64,000 nt of DNA from Tupaia tana. Its lineage: Eukaryota > Chordata > Mammalia > Scandentia > Tupaiidae. A model generated the notes under the pieces. That model searched no databases. It was not told where the DNA came from and saw nothing but the letters and a program-made list of their open reading frames with translations. Location: NCBI GenBank assembly GCA_026018925.1, contig JAKSZU010000012.1, positions 31,614,055 through 31,678,054 of the forward strand, given 5' to 3'. Positions 22,001-34,000 of this stretch are shown here, piece after piece. The position numbers and the translations under genes are program-made. Within the stretch, counting starts at the first letter, position 1, and each line of letters starts with the position of its first letter.

Positions 22001-25000
22001 GAAAGTGGGAAATCACCCTCCAGGGGTGATGGCCATAGCATAATCCCTTCTCCTCCAGTCTCTTCTCAGGATTTTGGGCATATATGCACATGCGCCCGGC
22101 ATGAGTTTTAGGCCTCCACATCTGGGAGGTCGACTACATGGGAGTCCAGCAACATAACTATTACGGTATTTGCTGGTTCCTCTTTTATTTTTTATTTTTT
22201 AAGAGAGATTTTTGCTATAGGGTGCATGCACTCACCAGAGAAACAGAAAGTGAGAAATCACCCTCCAGTGGGTATGGCCACACTACATTCCCTTCTCCTC
22301 CATTCTCTTCTTGGGATTTTGGGCAGGTACACACATACGCCCAGTATGAATTTCAAGCTGCTGGGTCCAGGACTCGAACCGCAGTCAACTATGTGGGAGT
22401 CCAGTGACATAACCATTACGCCATCTTCTGGTCCCTGTCTTTCTTTTTTCTCGAATGTAAGCTCTGAAAGAGTAGGGACTTTGATTACTTTGTTTGCTGC
22501 TCTCTCCCCAAGCAGGGAACATAAAGTAATCACTCAGTAAAGACTTGTTGACTGGAGCACTTGATTTGCATTCTGAAAACTGATGGATAATGAAGGTGTA
22601 GGGAGGGAAGATGAGTTTACACTTGGAATTGAAATAGTCCATTCAAGAGATGCAGAGGGCATGGAGTCAAGAATTACTCGGAAGGGAGAGCTGACTAGAC
22701 TTGGCAACTCACTGGATGGGGAGAAGTGAAGGATGATGACTTCCAGATTTCTGGCTTGGGTGGTTTGAGCAGGGACAGTGTTTTCAGGGATAGATGAATG
22801 AAATAGAGAGTATATGGCACGGTGACCAACCATCCTGGTTTGCCCAAGACAGTTGGTTTTGCACTGTGGGTCCATGTCCCAGGAAACCCATCAGATGCAA
22901 GTGAACCAGGATGGTAGTCACTAATACATAGAGCTGAAGGCAGCATGCCAGCAGTGAGGACGGAGAGCAGGTAGGGAAGTCTGTGCAGAGGGGCAGCAGG
23001 AGACTCAGTGGGGCATGGGTTCATGGAAACTAAGAAGAAAGTAGTCCGCAGGCAGGTCAGGTTTCTCTGGGGATGTTTTAGTTTCTAGCTGTCCTCGACA
23101 GATATATGTCAAGTTAGAGAGCTCAGTAAGTTGTTTCTTGAAATAAAATGTTATGTCTCTTTCTTGTTAAATTGTAATTATTGAGGGGAGATAACTTCTG
23201 ATACTTGATAGATCATAGGGCTAAAAATGAATTCAGGGATTTTACTAAAAGCATTATTTCTGCATTTAATGTTTAGCTATCTCGGGTTTAGTGAGCGTTT
23301 TTAATGCTGTGCAGTGTGAATAAGTCTACGTTCTGCAGTTCTGAAACGCCTATTGAATTTGAGTAATCATAATACTGGAATCTCAGAGCCGGACTTATGT
23401 GATCATGTACATAGCAGTTCTTAACATTTTAGGAGAATGAACTCTTGAGACAAATTTTTTAAAAACCCTAAACCATCTCCCACTCAAAAAGTATATAAAC
23501 ATTTGATGACACTTTAGTGTGGAGGGTTATTAATAATCACATGAATCCCAGGTTAAAAGAATCATTTGTCGGGACCAGCAGTTGGCGTAAAGGCTGTGTT
23601 GCTGGACTCCCATGTAGTCGACTATGGTTCGAGTCCCGGAACCCGGTGGCTCAAACTCTCGCCGGGCACATGTGTGCGTGTGCCCAAGATCCCGAGAGGA
23701 GAATGGAGGAGAAGGGATTGTGGGGTGGCCATCCCCCGGGGGGTGATTTCTCGCTTTCTGTCTCTCTGTCTCTCTCTGTCTGTCTGGTGAGCGCACACAC
23801 TCTATAGCAAAAACCTCTCCAAAAAAAAAAAAAAAAAAAGAATCATTTGTCTAGTACAGCCATTAGGATAGGAAGTTCTAGAAGAATGAAGTAGTTTATC
23901 CAGAATTACATAGCTAAATAGTATCTAAACTTATTTAAGAGAATCACTTATCTAATATAGCCATCCTGTTTTATACCTCAGTATAATAAGAGGCCTAGAA
24001 AAATGAACTAATCAGAAGAAAAAGCTACATAGTGTCTGAACTTACTGATTCAGCATTCTGTGTATGGTATATCCCTGCCACTGTTTAAATGCAGGTTCTG
24101 CCCCCCTTGGCCCATTCTTAGACTTATTTTATTTATACTTCAGACACTTACTGGATCAGCATGCCAGCTCAGTACAAGTTGACTCCATTCTCTTTGTCCC
24201 CATCTAAAGTTTGTCCTTTTATTCACCTTCTGTCCTTAGTCTGAGCACACATCCTGCTATTTAGAAAATGTGATGGATTATCATTCTTTTATCTAACTTT
24301 GCCACGAACTGAAAATTGATGAGGTAAAAACTTACTAATGACTTTTGTGCCTTCTTTGCTTTGGGACAGGATGCTGTATGAATATGTTGAAAAGAAGCGG
24401 AAGGAAAATTCAGGAGCCCAACTGCATGTCACCTATTTGGTGTCCGGGAGTCTTATTCAGAATGGATATTCGGTAAGTTTTTAGAATCTTATAATGACCT
24501 TCACTGTGTTTGAGCTATCAGCAGTGTCTAACACGAGAGGAAAACTCGAGATTCAGTATTATGGGAGTTTTAAAAAGCTTCTTGAACATCATGATTATTC
24601 TGGATTTTTAGACTAAAATTCTGAGGAGTTTAGGTAATATTAATATCTTGGTTGTGATGCAGAGTCTGTATCATTACTATGTAATTTCCCTAGACAATAA
24701 GACATTAGGGGACTATTTCTGTTGTTCCCTATACCTCTTTCTTCCTTTTGAAGTTGTATTAGAACAATGGTGGTTAATTTTCACCCTGTTCACATTTGAA
24801 GCCACAAACCCAGGTGTTCAAAAATTAAATTTTTTGTTTTGTTTTCAATTTGCTATAGGTTGTGTGCACTCATGGAGTGTGTGGAAGGGAACAGAGAGAA
24901 AGTAAGAAAGTATTCCCCATTGGGGGGTGGCCATGCCGCAGTCCATTTACTCAATCCTCTCTGAATTTTGGGCACATATACTCATGCGTAGGTGGCGTGC

Positions 25001-28000
25001 TTTTCAAGCCACCAGGTTTGTGATTTGAGCCGTGCCATGTGGAACCCAGTTGTCCTAATGTCCATGCCACCTGCTAGCCCTCTGAGACGATTTTTCAGAA
25101 TGATGTGTAATTGGCCCAGCCAGTGTGACCCTGGAGCTATGTGGAAGGGCCCAGCCTTTGGACCCTGGGTTGACCTGAACATACCGAGTATACCTGTAGG
25201 TGTGCCTGTGATCCTGTCCTAGCCGACTGGAAGACTTGCGGGGAGGATTACAGCATGTCAGGCCCTGTCAGGGGTCTGCCTGTGTGTCTCTCTCTCAATA
25301 AGTAAACTTTAAAAAGTGACGTGTAACCTCCAATCAGCTGAGAACTGCTGTGGTTTACTTATAGAAGTCCTTATATTTCTAAAATTAAGAAGACATTTAA
25401 GGACCATCAGTTAGCATAATGGCTATGTCGCTGGACTCCCACGTAGTTGACCGTGGTTCGCGCCCCAGACCTGGTGGCTTAAAACTCACGCCGGGTGCAT
25501 GTGCGTGTCTCTCTGTCTGTCTGGCGAATGCACGTGCCCTGTAGCAAAAATCTCTCTCAAAAAAAAAAAAAAAAAAAGGCATTTAAATTCTCATCTTTAA
25601 GCAGCAGGATGCTTTCTCAAAATTGCAACCACAATATTTTTTTTTTTTTGAGAGGTTTTTGCTATAGGGCGCGTGCGCTCGCCAGACAGACAGAGAGAGA
25701 CAGAGAGACAGAAAGCAGGAAATCACCCCCCAGGGGGGATGGCCACGCCACAATCCCTTCTCCATTCTCCTCTCGGGATCTTGGGCACGCACGCACACGT
25801 GCCTGGCGTGAGTTTAAGCCACCGGGTCCGGGACTCGAACCGCGGTCGACTACGTGGGAGTCCAGCGACATAGCCATTACGCTAACTGCTGGTCCCAACA
25901 ACCACAATATTAATATGTAAAATATGAGTGGAGTTGCTGAAGTGTTGTGAGGATTTTGGAGTCCTAGACCTGTCCTCTATTCGTCTCACTGGGCAGCTCT
26001 GTGGGAACCTGTAGAGTACTGACCAATGTGGATGGCCACCGTGCTTTTTTCTTAAAACAGTCCTCCTAAGGAAAGGCAAGTTGGTAAGCAGATTTTGTTC
26101 TTCTAAGTCTCCTAATTTCTGTTTGAAGTTTTAAGTGTTTCTAGAAAGAAAGAAGTTTTAGGCTCTGGATTTTTAAAACAATGTAAATTAATTTTTATAA
26201 TGATCATGATTATTGTAAGAAATATTTAACAGTATACAGAGAGTAGAATATTCCTTCTAAGCACATCCTAGAGATCCTTCTAAAAGATTGTCTAAAAATT
26301 TTCAAGTAATAGTATTTGGTTGATTTTCTTTTTGTGTATTAAAGATTGTCAATCTGATCTAACCTTTGTGAGTTTCCCATTAATTTTTCATGTAATGACT
26401 TGAGCTGAAATTGTTTTTTTGTCAGGATCATTAATTCACAAGAGGTTACAAAATTGTGATATTTTAATTCTGGTTTTCTGTAAAGAACTTTCTCTTTTGA
26501 CTAGCCGTATCTTCTCCAAACTCACAATCTCAGGGGGCTATTCTGTAACACGCTCTTGAGTTTGTGGGTGCCGAACTTAACACCTTTGTCTACCTAAACA
26601 GGATCTCACTGAATTGAAGCCCCCTGTGGTCTGCACTGTTTTAGCACCAGCAAGTTGACGTTTCCACTCAGTTGTTTTTATGCATTTTCAATATCCCCTG
26701 AGGCAGCATTTAGCCACACTGAACTGTTTGGGTTATCCAGATTTTCTCCTGGGTTCTGAATTACTGTTCTTAGGCTTCTTACTTACTGCAAAGCCACATT
26801 GGTTTTTAGCGGTTAGTTCCTAATGTTCTTTTTTTCATAAGCACTATAATTTTTAGTGTGCAGTTTTGCAGAACATGACACTTCTAGAGAACATCTCTTC
26901 TAATTTTCTAAGAGAAAGCACATTGGTAAACATACTAATATTCCAAGTTATGATTACACTTTTTAAACATATTTGATGTTTATGTTGTTTTTTCTCTTAC
27001 ATTGTAAATGTTGGTGTTTCCTAACACGAACACAAATATGAGGGAACTTCAAAGAGTGTGTGGAAAAATAGACTTAGAAAATAAAAGTAAAAAAATGTAC
27101 TTTGTTTTTCAACATAAATTTCCTCTAGTTCAAGACACTTTTTTAAGTGATGATACCAGCCATTTAGTCCATCCCGAAAGAATCGGAAGTCCTGGGAATT
27201 TAATCATGTGAATGTAGTCTTTTTTGCATAATTAGCTGAAGAAAAATGGGTGTTCTTTATAGATTTTTTTTTTTTTAAACTGAGGAAATAAGAATTTTAA
27301 AGGAGCCAAATCAGGACAGTTAAGTGGATGCTTAATTTAATTTAAGAGTTTCTTACTGAAACTCACATAATTGTCCTTGTTTGATGGGAGGAATAAGTAG
27401 GAGCATTATTGTGTAAAGGACTTTCTGGTGACGCTTTCCAGGCATTCTTTTGCTAATGCTTTGTCTAACTTTCTCAAATATTTCTCATAAAAAGCAGATG
27501 TTACTGTCCTTTGATACACCAGATAGTCAATAAACAAGAAGCCTTGGGCATCCCTGAAATATGACCCCTGCTCTTGATTGACCCACTTTTACTTAGGGTG
27601 GACCACTTCTACCTCTAGGTAGCCATTGCTTTGATCGTGTTTTATCTTCAGGATAATACTGGTGAAGCAGTGTGCCACTTTCTGTTATAATTTCGAAAAA
27701 ATGCTTTAGGATCTTGATCCTTCTTGTTAAAAAATATCCACGGAAAGCTTTGCTCTTCCTGCAGCTGTCTTAAGCATAATGGTTTGGACAACATTTGAGC
27801 AGAAAGTTTGCTCAGTGGGCACATGCCCACAATCTGAGGCTGGCTAACGGGCAGACTGAGCCTGAAGCTGGAGGGGGGCAGATTATGCCGTCGAGACCCT
27901 ATTAGGGGTGCTCTCTCTATCTCTCTCTCACTCATGGAAGAAATTCAAAAAATAGACTTTAGAAAAGGGAAAAAAAGGGACCAGCAGATGGCATAATGGT

Positions 28001-31000
28001 TACGTCAGTGGGATCCCACATAATCTACCATGATTTGAGTCCTGGACCTGGTGGCTTAAAACTCACACTGGGTGTATGTGTGCGTGCCTAAAATACCGAG
28101 GGGAGAATGGGGGAGAAGGGACTGCGGAGTGGCCACCATCCCCCTTGATGATTCTCGCTTTCTGTCTCTCTGTCTCTCTTGCAAGCACACATGCCCTATA
28201 GCAAAAATCTTTCTAAACAAAAAAAGGTTGGGGAATGTGTAGACAGTCTTCTGCTTTAGATGTCATCTTTAACATCATCTCATCCCTTTTTAAAAGGGAT
28301 GTACACTGTTGATTTCTTTGGGACATTGTCCCTGTAAACTTTTCCTGAAGAATCAGTGATATTCCCATCCTTCCACCCAAGTTTCACCATAAACTTGGTG
28401 TTTTCTCTTGCTCCAGTTTTAGTAGAACTCATGTTGCTTTGACAGGGGCTCTTTCCAACTGATTCTTCTTATTCTTAGTACTTCAAAGTAGATCCTGTTA
28501 AAGCATGTTATAACAAGTTAATGTGAATTTATTTTGAGTCAAAGTTTTTTGAAGTTCATGCTTAGTTTTTTCACAATACACATTTCCCATCAACCTTCTG
28601 AATATGCCTCATATGTATTTGCTTTTGTCAAATATATGAGGTTTACCAAAGCAAAACCATTACTAACTATATGAGTATTTAAAATAGTTTAAGATTCCTT
28701 GTAGTTCTTTCTCTGCCCTACTAAGGTTACAGTCATCTTGTGTTTAGAACTACTTGAAATAATTCTTTACAATAATTAAGCCACTAATTCAGTATCTAGC
28801 TAAAAGTTTTTGCTTTCAGCTTGTAAGTTCCCTCCTTTCCCTTAAAGGTAAGTATTTTTTGTTTGTGTCTTTTCCGCATATTGTTGTTGTGTGTGTTTTA
28901 TAATTTAAGCAAATACATATACTCATGACTCTCTTTCTTAGATAAGTACAACCTATTTTGTACTGTTTTTTTCTTTTGTTGGTGTTTGTTTGACTAAACA
29001 GTAGATCTTGAGCATCACTCCATAGCTGTTACAGAAATATTTCTCACTCCTTATTATATCTACATAGTGCCATATTGATGGATATATCTTCATTTATTCA
29101 GGAGTCCCTCAGTGATAGTTATTTGAGTTATTTAAAATCTTTTGACTTTTACAAATGATATTACATTGATAGATCAGAATATATGTATATTTTTGCTAAT
29201 GTGGGTCAAAGATACAATCATTGGGTATTGCTAGATAGATCTGTTTCTAATTTCTACCAGTAATGTATGAAAGTACCTGTTTACACATAACACGTGTTTT
29301 TATGTTTCAGAGCACTTTGCATTTCTTTTTCTGTGAACTGTCTGTTCATACCTCTTGCACGTTCATCTAAAGGATTGTTAGTGATTTTTTTTTAGAAGCC
29401 ATATATTAACCCTTTGTGATATAAGTGGTTTTTTTTTGTTTAACTTTATCATTCATCTTTGTATTTCTCTTTGTGTGTGTGTATTTGTGTGTGTGCACAC
29501 TTGCAAAACTATTTTGTCAGTTTTCACGCATTAAGTCATTATTTTTGGATTTTCAATTTAAAACTTTTCTAATTTTTCAGTATACTGAATTATGGAAGGA
29601 TTCACCCATCTTTTCATTTGTTTACACTTGAATCTCTGATTCATTTAGAATTTATTCTGGTATGTGGTGTGAGGCAGATCCAGTTTTTATCTGTGTGATT
29701 GTACAGTTACTCATTAAATCACTTACTGAAAAATCCTCAGTGATCTGTAGTACTATATTTTTCTATTGTATTATTGAGATCTACACTCTTAATATTTTCC
29801 TTTATTGAGAAGTTTTCAAGCAAGAAAAAAAAATTAAAATGAGTCTGGCTTTACTAAACTGTAAGAAATATTTTAAGGGGTACCTGAAGTTTTCCTAATT
29901 TTACTTCCAAGCACAGTTGAATATTGGCAAAGAAATTTTAAAATGGCAAGTTCTACTTTCAACTCTTAATGAAGTGTTATTTCTTTATAGTGCCACAAGG
30001 TTGCAGTAGTGAGAGAAGATAAATTGGAAGGTAAGTTGTTTCAGTGATTTGCAACTTTTTCCTCTTATGGCATTAGTGTAGGTACAATAAAAATTCTGCC
30101 CCTAACATCTGCATATAATATACTTAACTATGTAACTGAAGAGCCTTGTATTCTGTGGATTAGTAGTTTCTGAAACGTGTTAAGGTATTATACTACATCT
30201 TCCTAACTTCTTACTTTTAAGGCCAGTAGTTGCTAACATTTATAAAGTATTTTTATCACAAGATTTCAGAACTCATGACAGATACACAAAAAATTATCAT
30301 GAATACCACACAGGACACCACATCAACTGTAAAAAAAAAAGTCTCTATTGTACATGTTCCATTACAGTTTTTTTTAGGAAGAACATTATAGGATGCTTTT
30401 CTAGAAGTCAGAAAAATTTGTAAGTTTAATTTGTCCAGTTGTTTCAAGACTTAATGCTACTGTCCTCTTGTTTAAAAATCTAATTCAAATGGATTTTGTA
30501 ACAGGGTCCTCATGATATTAGAACTATGTATCAAGACTCATGAATGGTTGTAATTTGTATACAAAGGCCCCTGGAATTGCAGGGGGTGGGGGCATTTTCT
30601 TGCCAAATTAACTTGGGGTGGTGGGGATGTCCACTTTGTTCCTTTTGAATTCCTGCAGAAGTAGGCAAAACAAGATTTATTTCTTTTTTAATGTAGGGAG
30701 TGTATGCTTCTGGGAGAGACAAAGAAAGAGGGGGAAGTAAGAAATCACATCCTCTTCCCCTACCCCGGGTGTATGGCCATGCTACAGTCCCTTCTCCATT
30801 TTCCTTTCAGGATTTTGGGAATGCATGCACATGTTCCCAGGGTGTTTTTGACGCCTCTGGGTCTGGGACTTGAACCTCACAGTTGGCCATGTGGGACCAG
30901 CTGCCTTAATTACTACACCACTGGCTGACCCAAGATTTCTTCTTTATGTAGCTATGTCATGATTGTCTACTACGTGCCAAGACTTGTGTTAGTCAGTTGG

Positions 31001-34000
31001 GATGTGAAATGAGTTAGGCACAACCTCTTCCCCTGTGGAACCTGAAATTTGTTTTTGTGAAATTCTGTAGTGTTTTTTCTTTGCAGACTTTATCTAGTTT
31101 GTAGTATTTTTATTACAGAATCACTTTCTCTAAGCTAAAGTTAAAATACCTAAACAAGTCTTCTCAGATAGACATTACTTATTCCTCTTTAATTATATGC
31201 TTGAGTGTAAAGTTCTTCCCTGATGAAAAAAAAAGAACATCATAGTCATCATCAATCATTAATTCATATTTACTGAGTGTCCACTTTATGAGTGATACCC
31301 TCATAGGTGCTGTACTTAGAAATGAGTCACCACCACCTACCTTGTCATAATGTCCCTGTTGCAGACAGAAGGGTTGATGTTTTACTGTATATGTGGCCAT
31401 TTAGCCTTTTAGAGGTTTTTGGACCGCAACAGATTGCAAATGGTTTTAATGCAGAAGGGCTTCTTGTTAAAGTCCCCACATGCTATGATGTTTGTGTATT
31501 AACAGACTGCTTTTCCTGTTGACTTGCAGCAGTGAAGTCCAAGTTGGCTGTGACTGCCAGCATCCATGTGTACAGCATCCAGAAAGCCATGCTAAAGGAC
31601 AGTGGGCCTCTGTTCAATACGGACTATGACATCCTTAAAAGCAACTTGCAGAACTGCAGCAAGTAAGCTCCTTAATGTTCCTTGTAGGCTTCTTTACAAA
31701 TTGATTTTGTAAGATGTTTACACAGTGGCTGCCTCTTAAGAGTGAATGCCAAGTCTAGTAAAACTCCATTTATCTTGCAGTAAGACACATGCCTGATTTT
31801 ATTAGTGCATCATAAGGTGAAAAATAGCAGCCACAACCCATACTGAAATCCCCAGTGGACTCCCCATAAATCTACTTCTCATATATTTATCCTGTCACTG
31901 TCACCCAATGTGTTTGTTGTACCCCCTTGTCACTCCCTTACCCCAGTCTCTGCTTGCCTAAATCCTAACCATCCTTTAAGAACCTGTTCAAATGTCATCC
32001 TTCAATAAACTGTTCCTGATTTGATGTCTCCCTACCTTCCGTCCCAGTGCCATGTTTTCTTGAGCTTCCATAGCCAGGATCAGATTTTGTAAATCTTTAG
32101 TGTCTTCCACAGTTCAGGGAGCTGATAAAGTATAATGCATTTGTATTTCATAACTTGTCATAGGCTTGAGTTGTGGCTTTGCTGCTGAATAACCATTTTG
32201 GACAGATTACTTTAACTCTTTGAGCTTTGGCTTTTTCATCCTTTTTTAAAAAATTTATTCATTTATTCCAAGACAGAGGCAAGAGAGTCAGCGTCTGCTG
32301 AGAGTTTTAGTTTCCACTCTTCTTTCATTTCATACGTTTTCTCTGCATGATTGTGTGTACTGCTGTGGCCCTGGTGAGGTCTTCACTGTTTCTCCACCAG
32401 CTTATCCAGCCTGGACCATGGGCGCCTAAGCGCCAGCATGCTCAGTGAGGTTTCCAGACATGAAACAGCAACCTTCCCGGGTGGGACTTCCATGCAGAGT
32501 ATTGCATTTTACTGCTGTACCAGTGTCCATCCCCCACCCCTTTTGAAGTTTCCTTTATTCGCGATAGTGCAGGCATGAAAAAGAGAGAGAGGAAGGGGGA
32601 CCCTCAACAGGAGTTCATCGTGTCACAGTCTTTTTCCAGCTCCTTAGGATCTCAGATATGCACACGCACACACACACATCCAGCGTGTTTTCAAGCAAAC
32701 TCAGGGATCTGAACCCACAGTCAACCATGTGGCTTCCAGCACTGCAATTCAATTTGCTATTGACTATACCACCCAACTGGGCCATCTTCATCTTTAAATT
32801 AGATGTAATGATGTTACTTGGTGGGGTCATGTTAAGGGTTCCAGTCAGTTTTTCAAATACTGTGTACATACTGCTTTGATAGGTACTAAGATCATTTGAA
32901 TTTGTTCAGTAAATATCTCCTGAGTACCTACAACATGCCACACACCATAAAGAGCATATAGCCCAGCACCTGCTCATCAAATTGATGGTCTGTTAGGAGA
33001 CAGACAGTTACAGCACAGTGTAACAAGGTCCTCATAGGAGTAATAGTGTAGATGATCCTCTTTTGGATGGGTGGAGTGGGCGAACAAGACAGAGAAGACT
33101 TGTTGAAGGCTGTAACATCTAAATTGAGGCTTAAGGCCCAGTAGAGATAGGCAGGCAGAGAAGCGTGAGAGCAAGGGCAGAACTTAGAGAGAACTCATGG
33201 TACTTGTGCAGAACCATGATAACTGTCTATGGCTGGAATTTGGAGTGGGAGGTGGGAAATAATTTGATAAAGACTGACAAGGCCAGGAAGCATCAGACTA
33301 TGTTTAGGAGTTTAGACTTAATTCTAAGAACACTAGAGTGCCACTAGAGATTTTTAGGTAGATTAAGTGAAATTATCCAAATTTCATTTTAGAATGATCA
33401 TTGGCTGTGCTGTTGAAGGTAGATCGGAAGGAGATGATCTAGGAGCAAAGCCATGAAGGAGAATAGTTGCAGTGACCAGGGTGGAGACTGCTGTTCTCAC
33501 TATAGTAAAATAATGGCGCTGGGGATGGAGAGGTACTTAGCTTAAAGAGTCATAGCCATCAAAACCTTAGTGTGTAGGAGTGGTTGGGGACAGGGTATAT
33601 ATGTGGGGTGGCTGTTCTTGGTGTTGAAGATGACACTGGTATTTCTGGTGTGGCAGCTAGGCACCAAGAGAGGGTATAAGAGAGGAGCAGACTTGGGGGT
33701 GGGGAAAATGATGGATCGGGTTTTAGACATGTTGAGTTTGAGAAGTCCTTGGGATATCCAAGAGAGGATGTTCATTGTGATAGATAGGTGAGTCTAGAGC
33801 TAGGGAGAAAAGTCTGAGGTAAAGGCAGAGGTTTTAGAGTCAGGGAAAATGGGTGAGTACTGGCCACAACAGTAGATACAGTCAGGCAGAGAAAATGTGG
33901 AAAATGAAAAAAAAAGGTGGAAAGTTAAACTAAGCCACAATGACTAGCTGAGCAAATTCTTGATTTCTGTGCGCCCCATGTGGAGGGATGGGCAGAAAAA

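Larger units (their letters stand above)
21140..22560 (-). mobile_element. L2, antisense, split by two SINEs
   Basis: TTTTCTCTGCTTGGGACATT, CACACCTTCCCTAATCTCCT and ACTTAATTTTTATTCCATAG, then after the SINEs at 21918-22436 it resumes with TCTCGAATGTAAGCTCTGAA and AGTAATCACTCAGTAAAGAC. A good example of one old element with later insertions. Confidence 0.65.
14282..24369 (+). other. POLD3 intron 2
   Basis: 10.1 kb, the longest intron. It holds about 16 SINEs, an L1M fragment, split L2 elements in both orientations and a mariner MITE. Stretches 14282-15048, 19380-19630, 20360-20650, 22830-23569 and 23852-24369 show nothing recognisable beyond short AT-rich sequence. Confidence 0.7.
27037..28590 (-). 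pseudogene. Hsmar2-like mariner transposon, decayed, split by two SINEs
   Basis: Read on the minus strand, the region gives broken pieces of a mariner transposase: an N-terminal helix-turn-helix part (about 28280-28480), the KKDQDPKAFF segment (about 27695-27740), and the C-terminal end with GLNGWYHHLKKCLEL-like text (about 27120-27240). There are many stops and frameshifts. The ends resemble inverted repeats (GAACTTCAAAGAGTGTGTGG near 27047; TTTGAAGTTCATGC near 28550). SINEs at about 27810 and 27977 interrupt it. A fossil with no function expected. Confidence 0.72.
24473..29990 (+). other. POLD3 intron 3
   Basis: 5.5 kb. It holds five SINEs outside the mariner, a broken mariner transposon (27037-28590) and an old L1. 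Stretches 24473-24826 and 25920-27036 are AT-rich and unassigned. Confidence 0.7.

Noticed and set aside
22534..23024. 109-113 codon minus-strand frames near 22.5-23.0 kb
   Set aside because: They overlap L2-derived text, show no known domain and have no splice or promoter context.
23570..23640. Possible tRNA genes (A and B box matches in many places)
   Set aside because: Each match is the head of a SINE with body, A-tail and target duplication. No complete cloverleaf with acceptor stem was found.
25495..25920. Open reading frames of 60-141 codons rich in RARALARQTERDRET- or CVRAQDPERRMEEKG-type text
   Set aside because: These are chance translations of the SINE family in both orientations; the same peptides recur at dozens of SINE copies. 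Not proteins.
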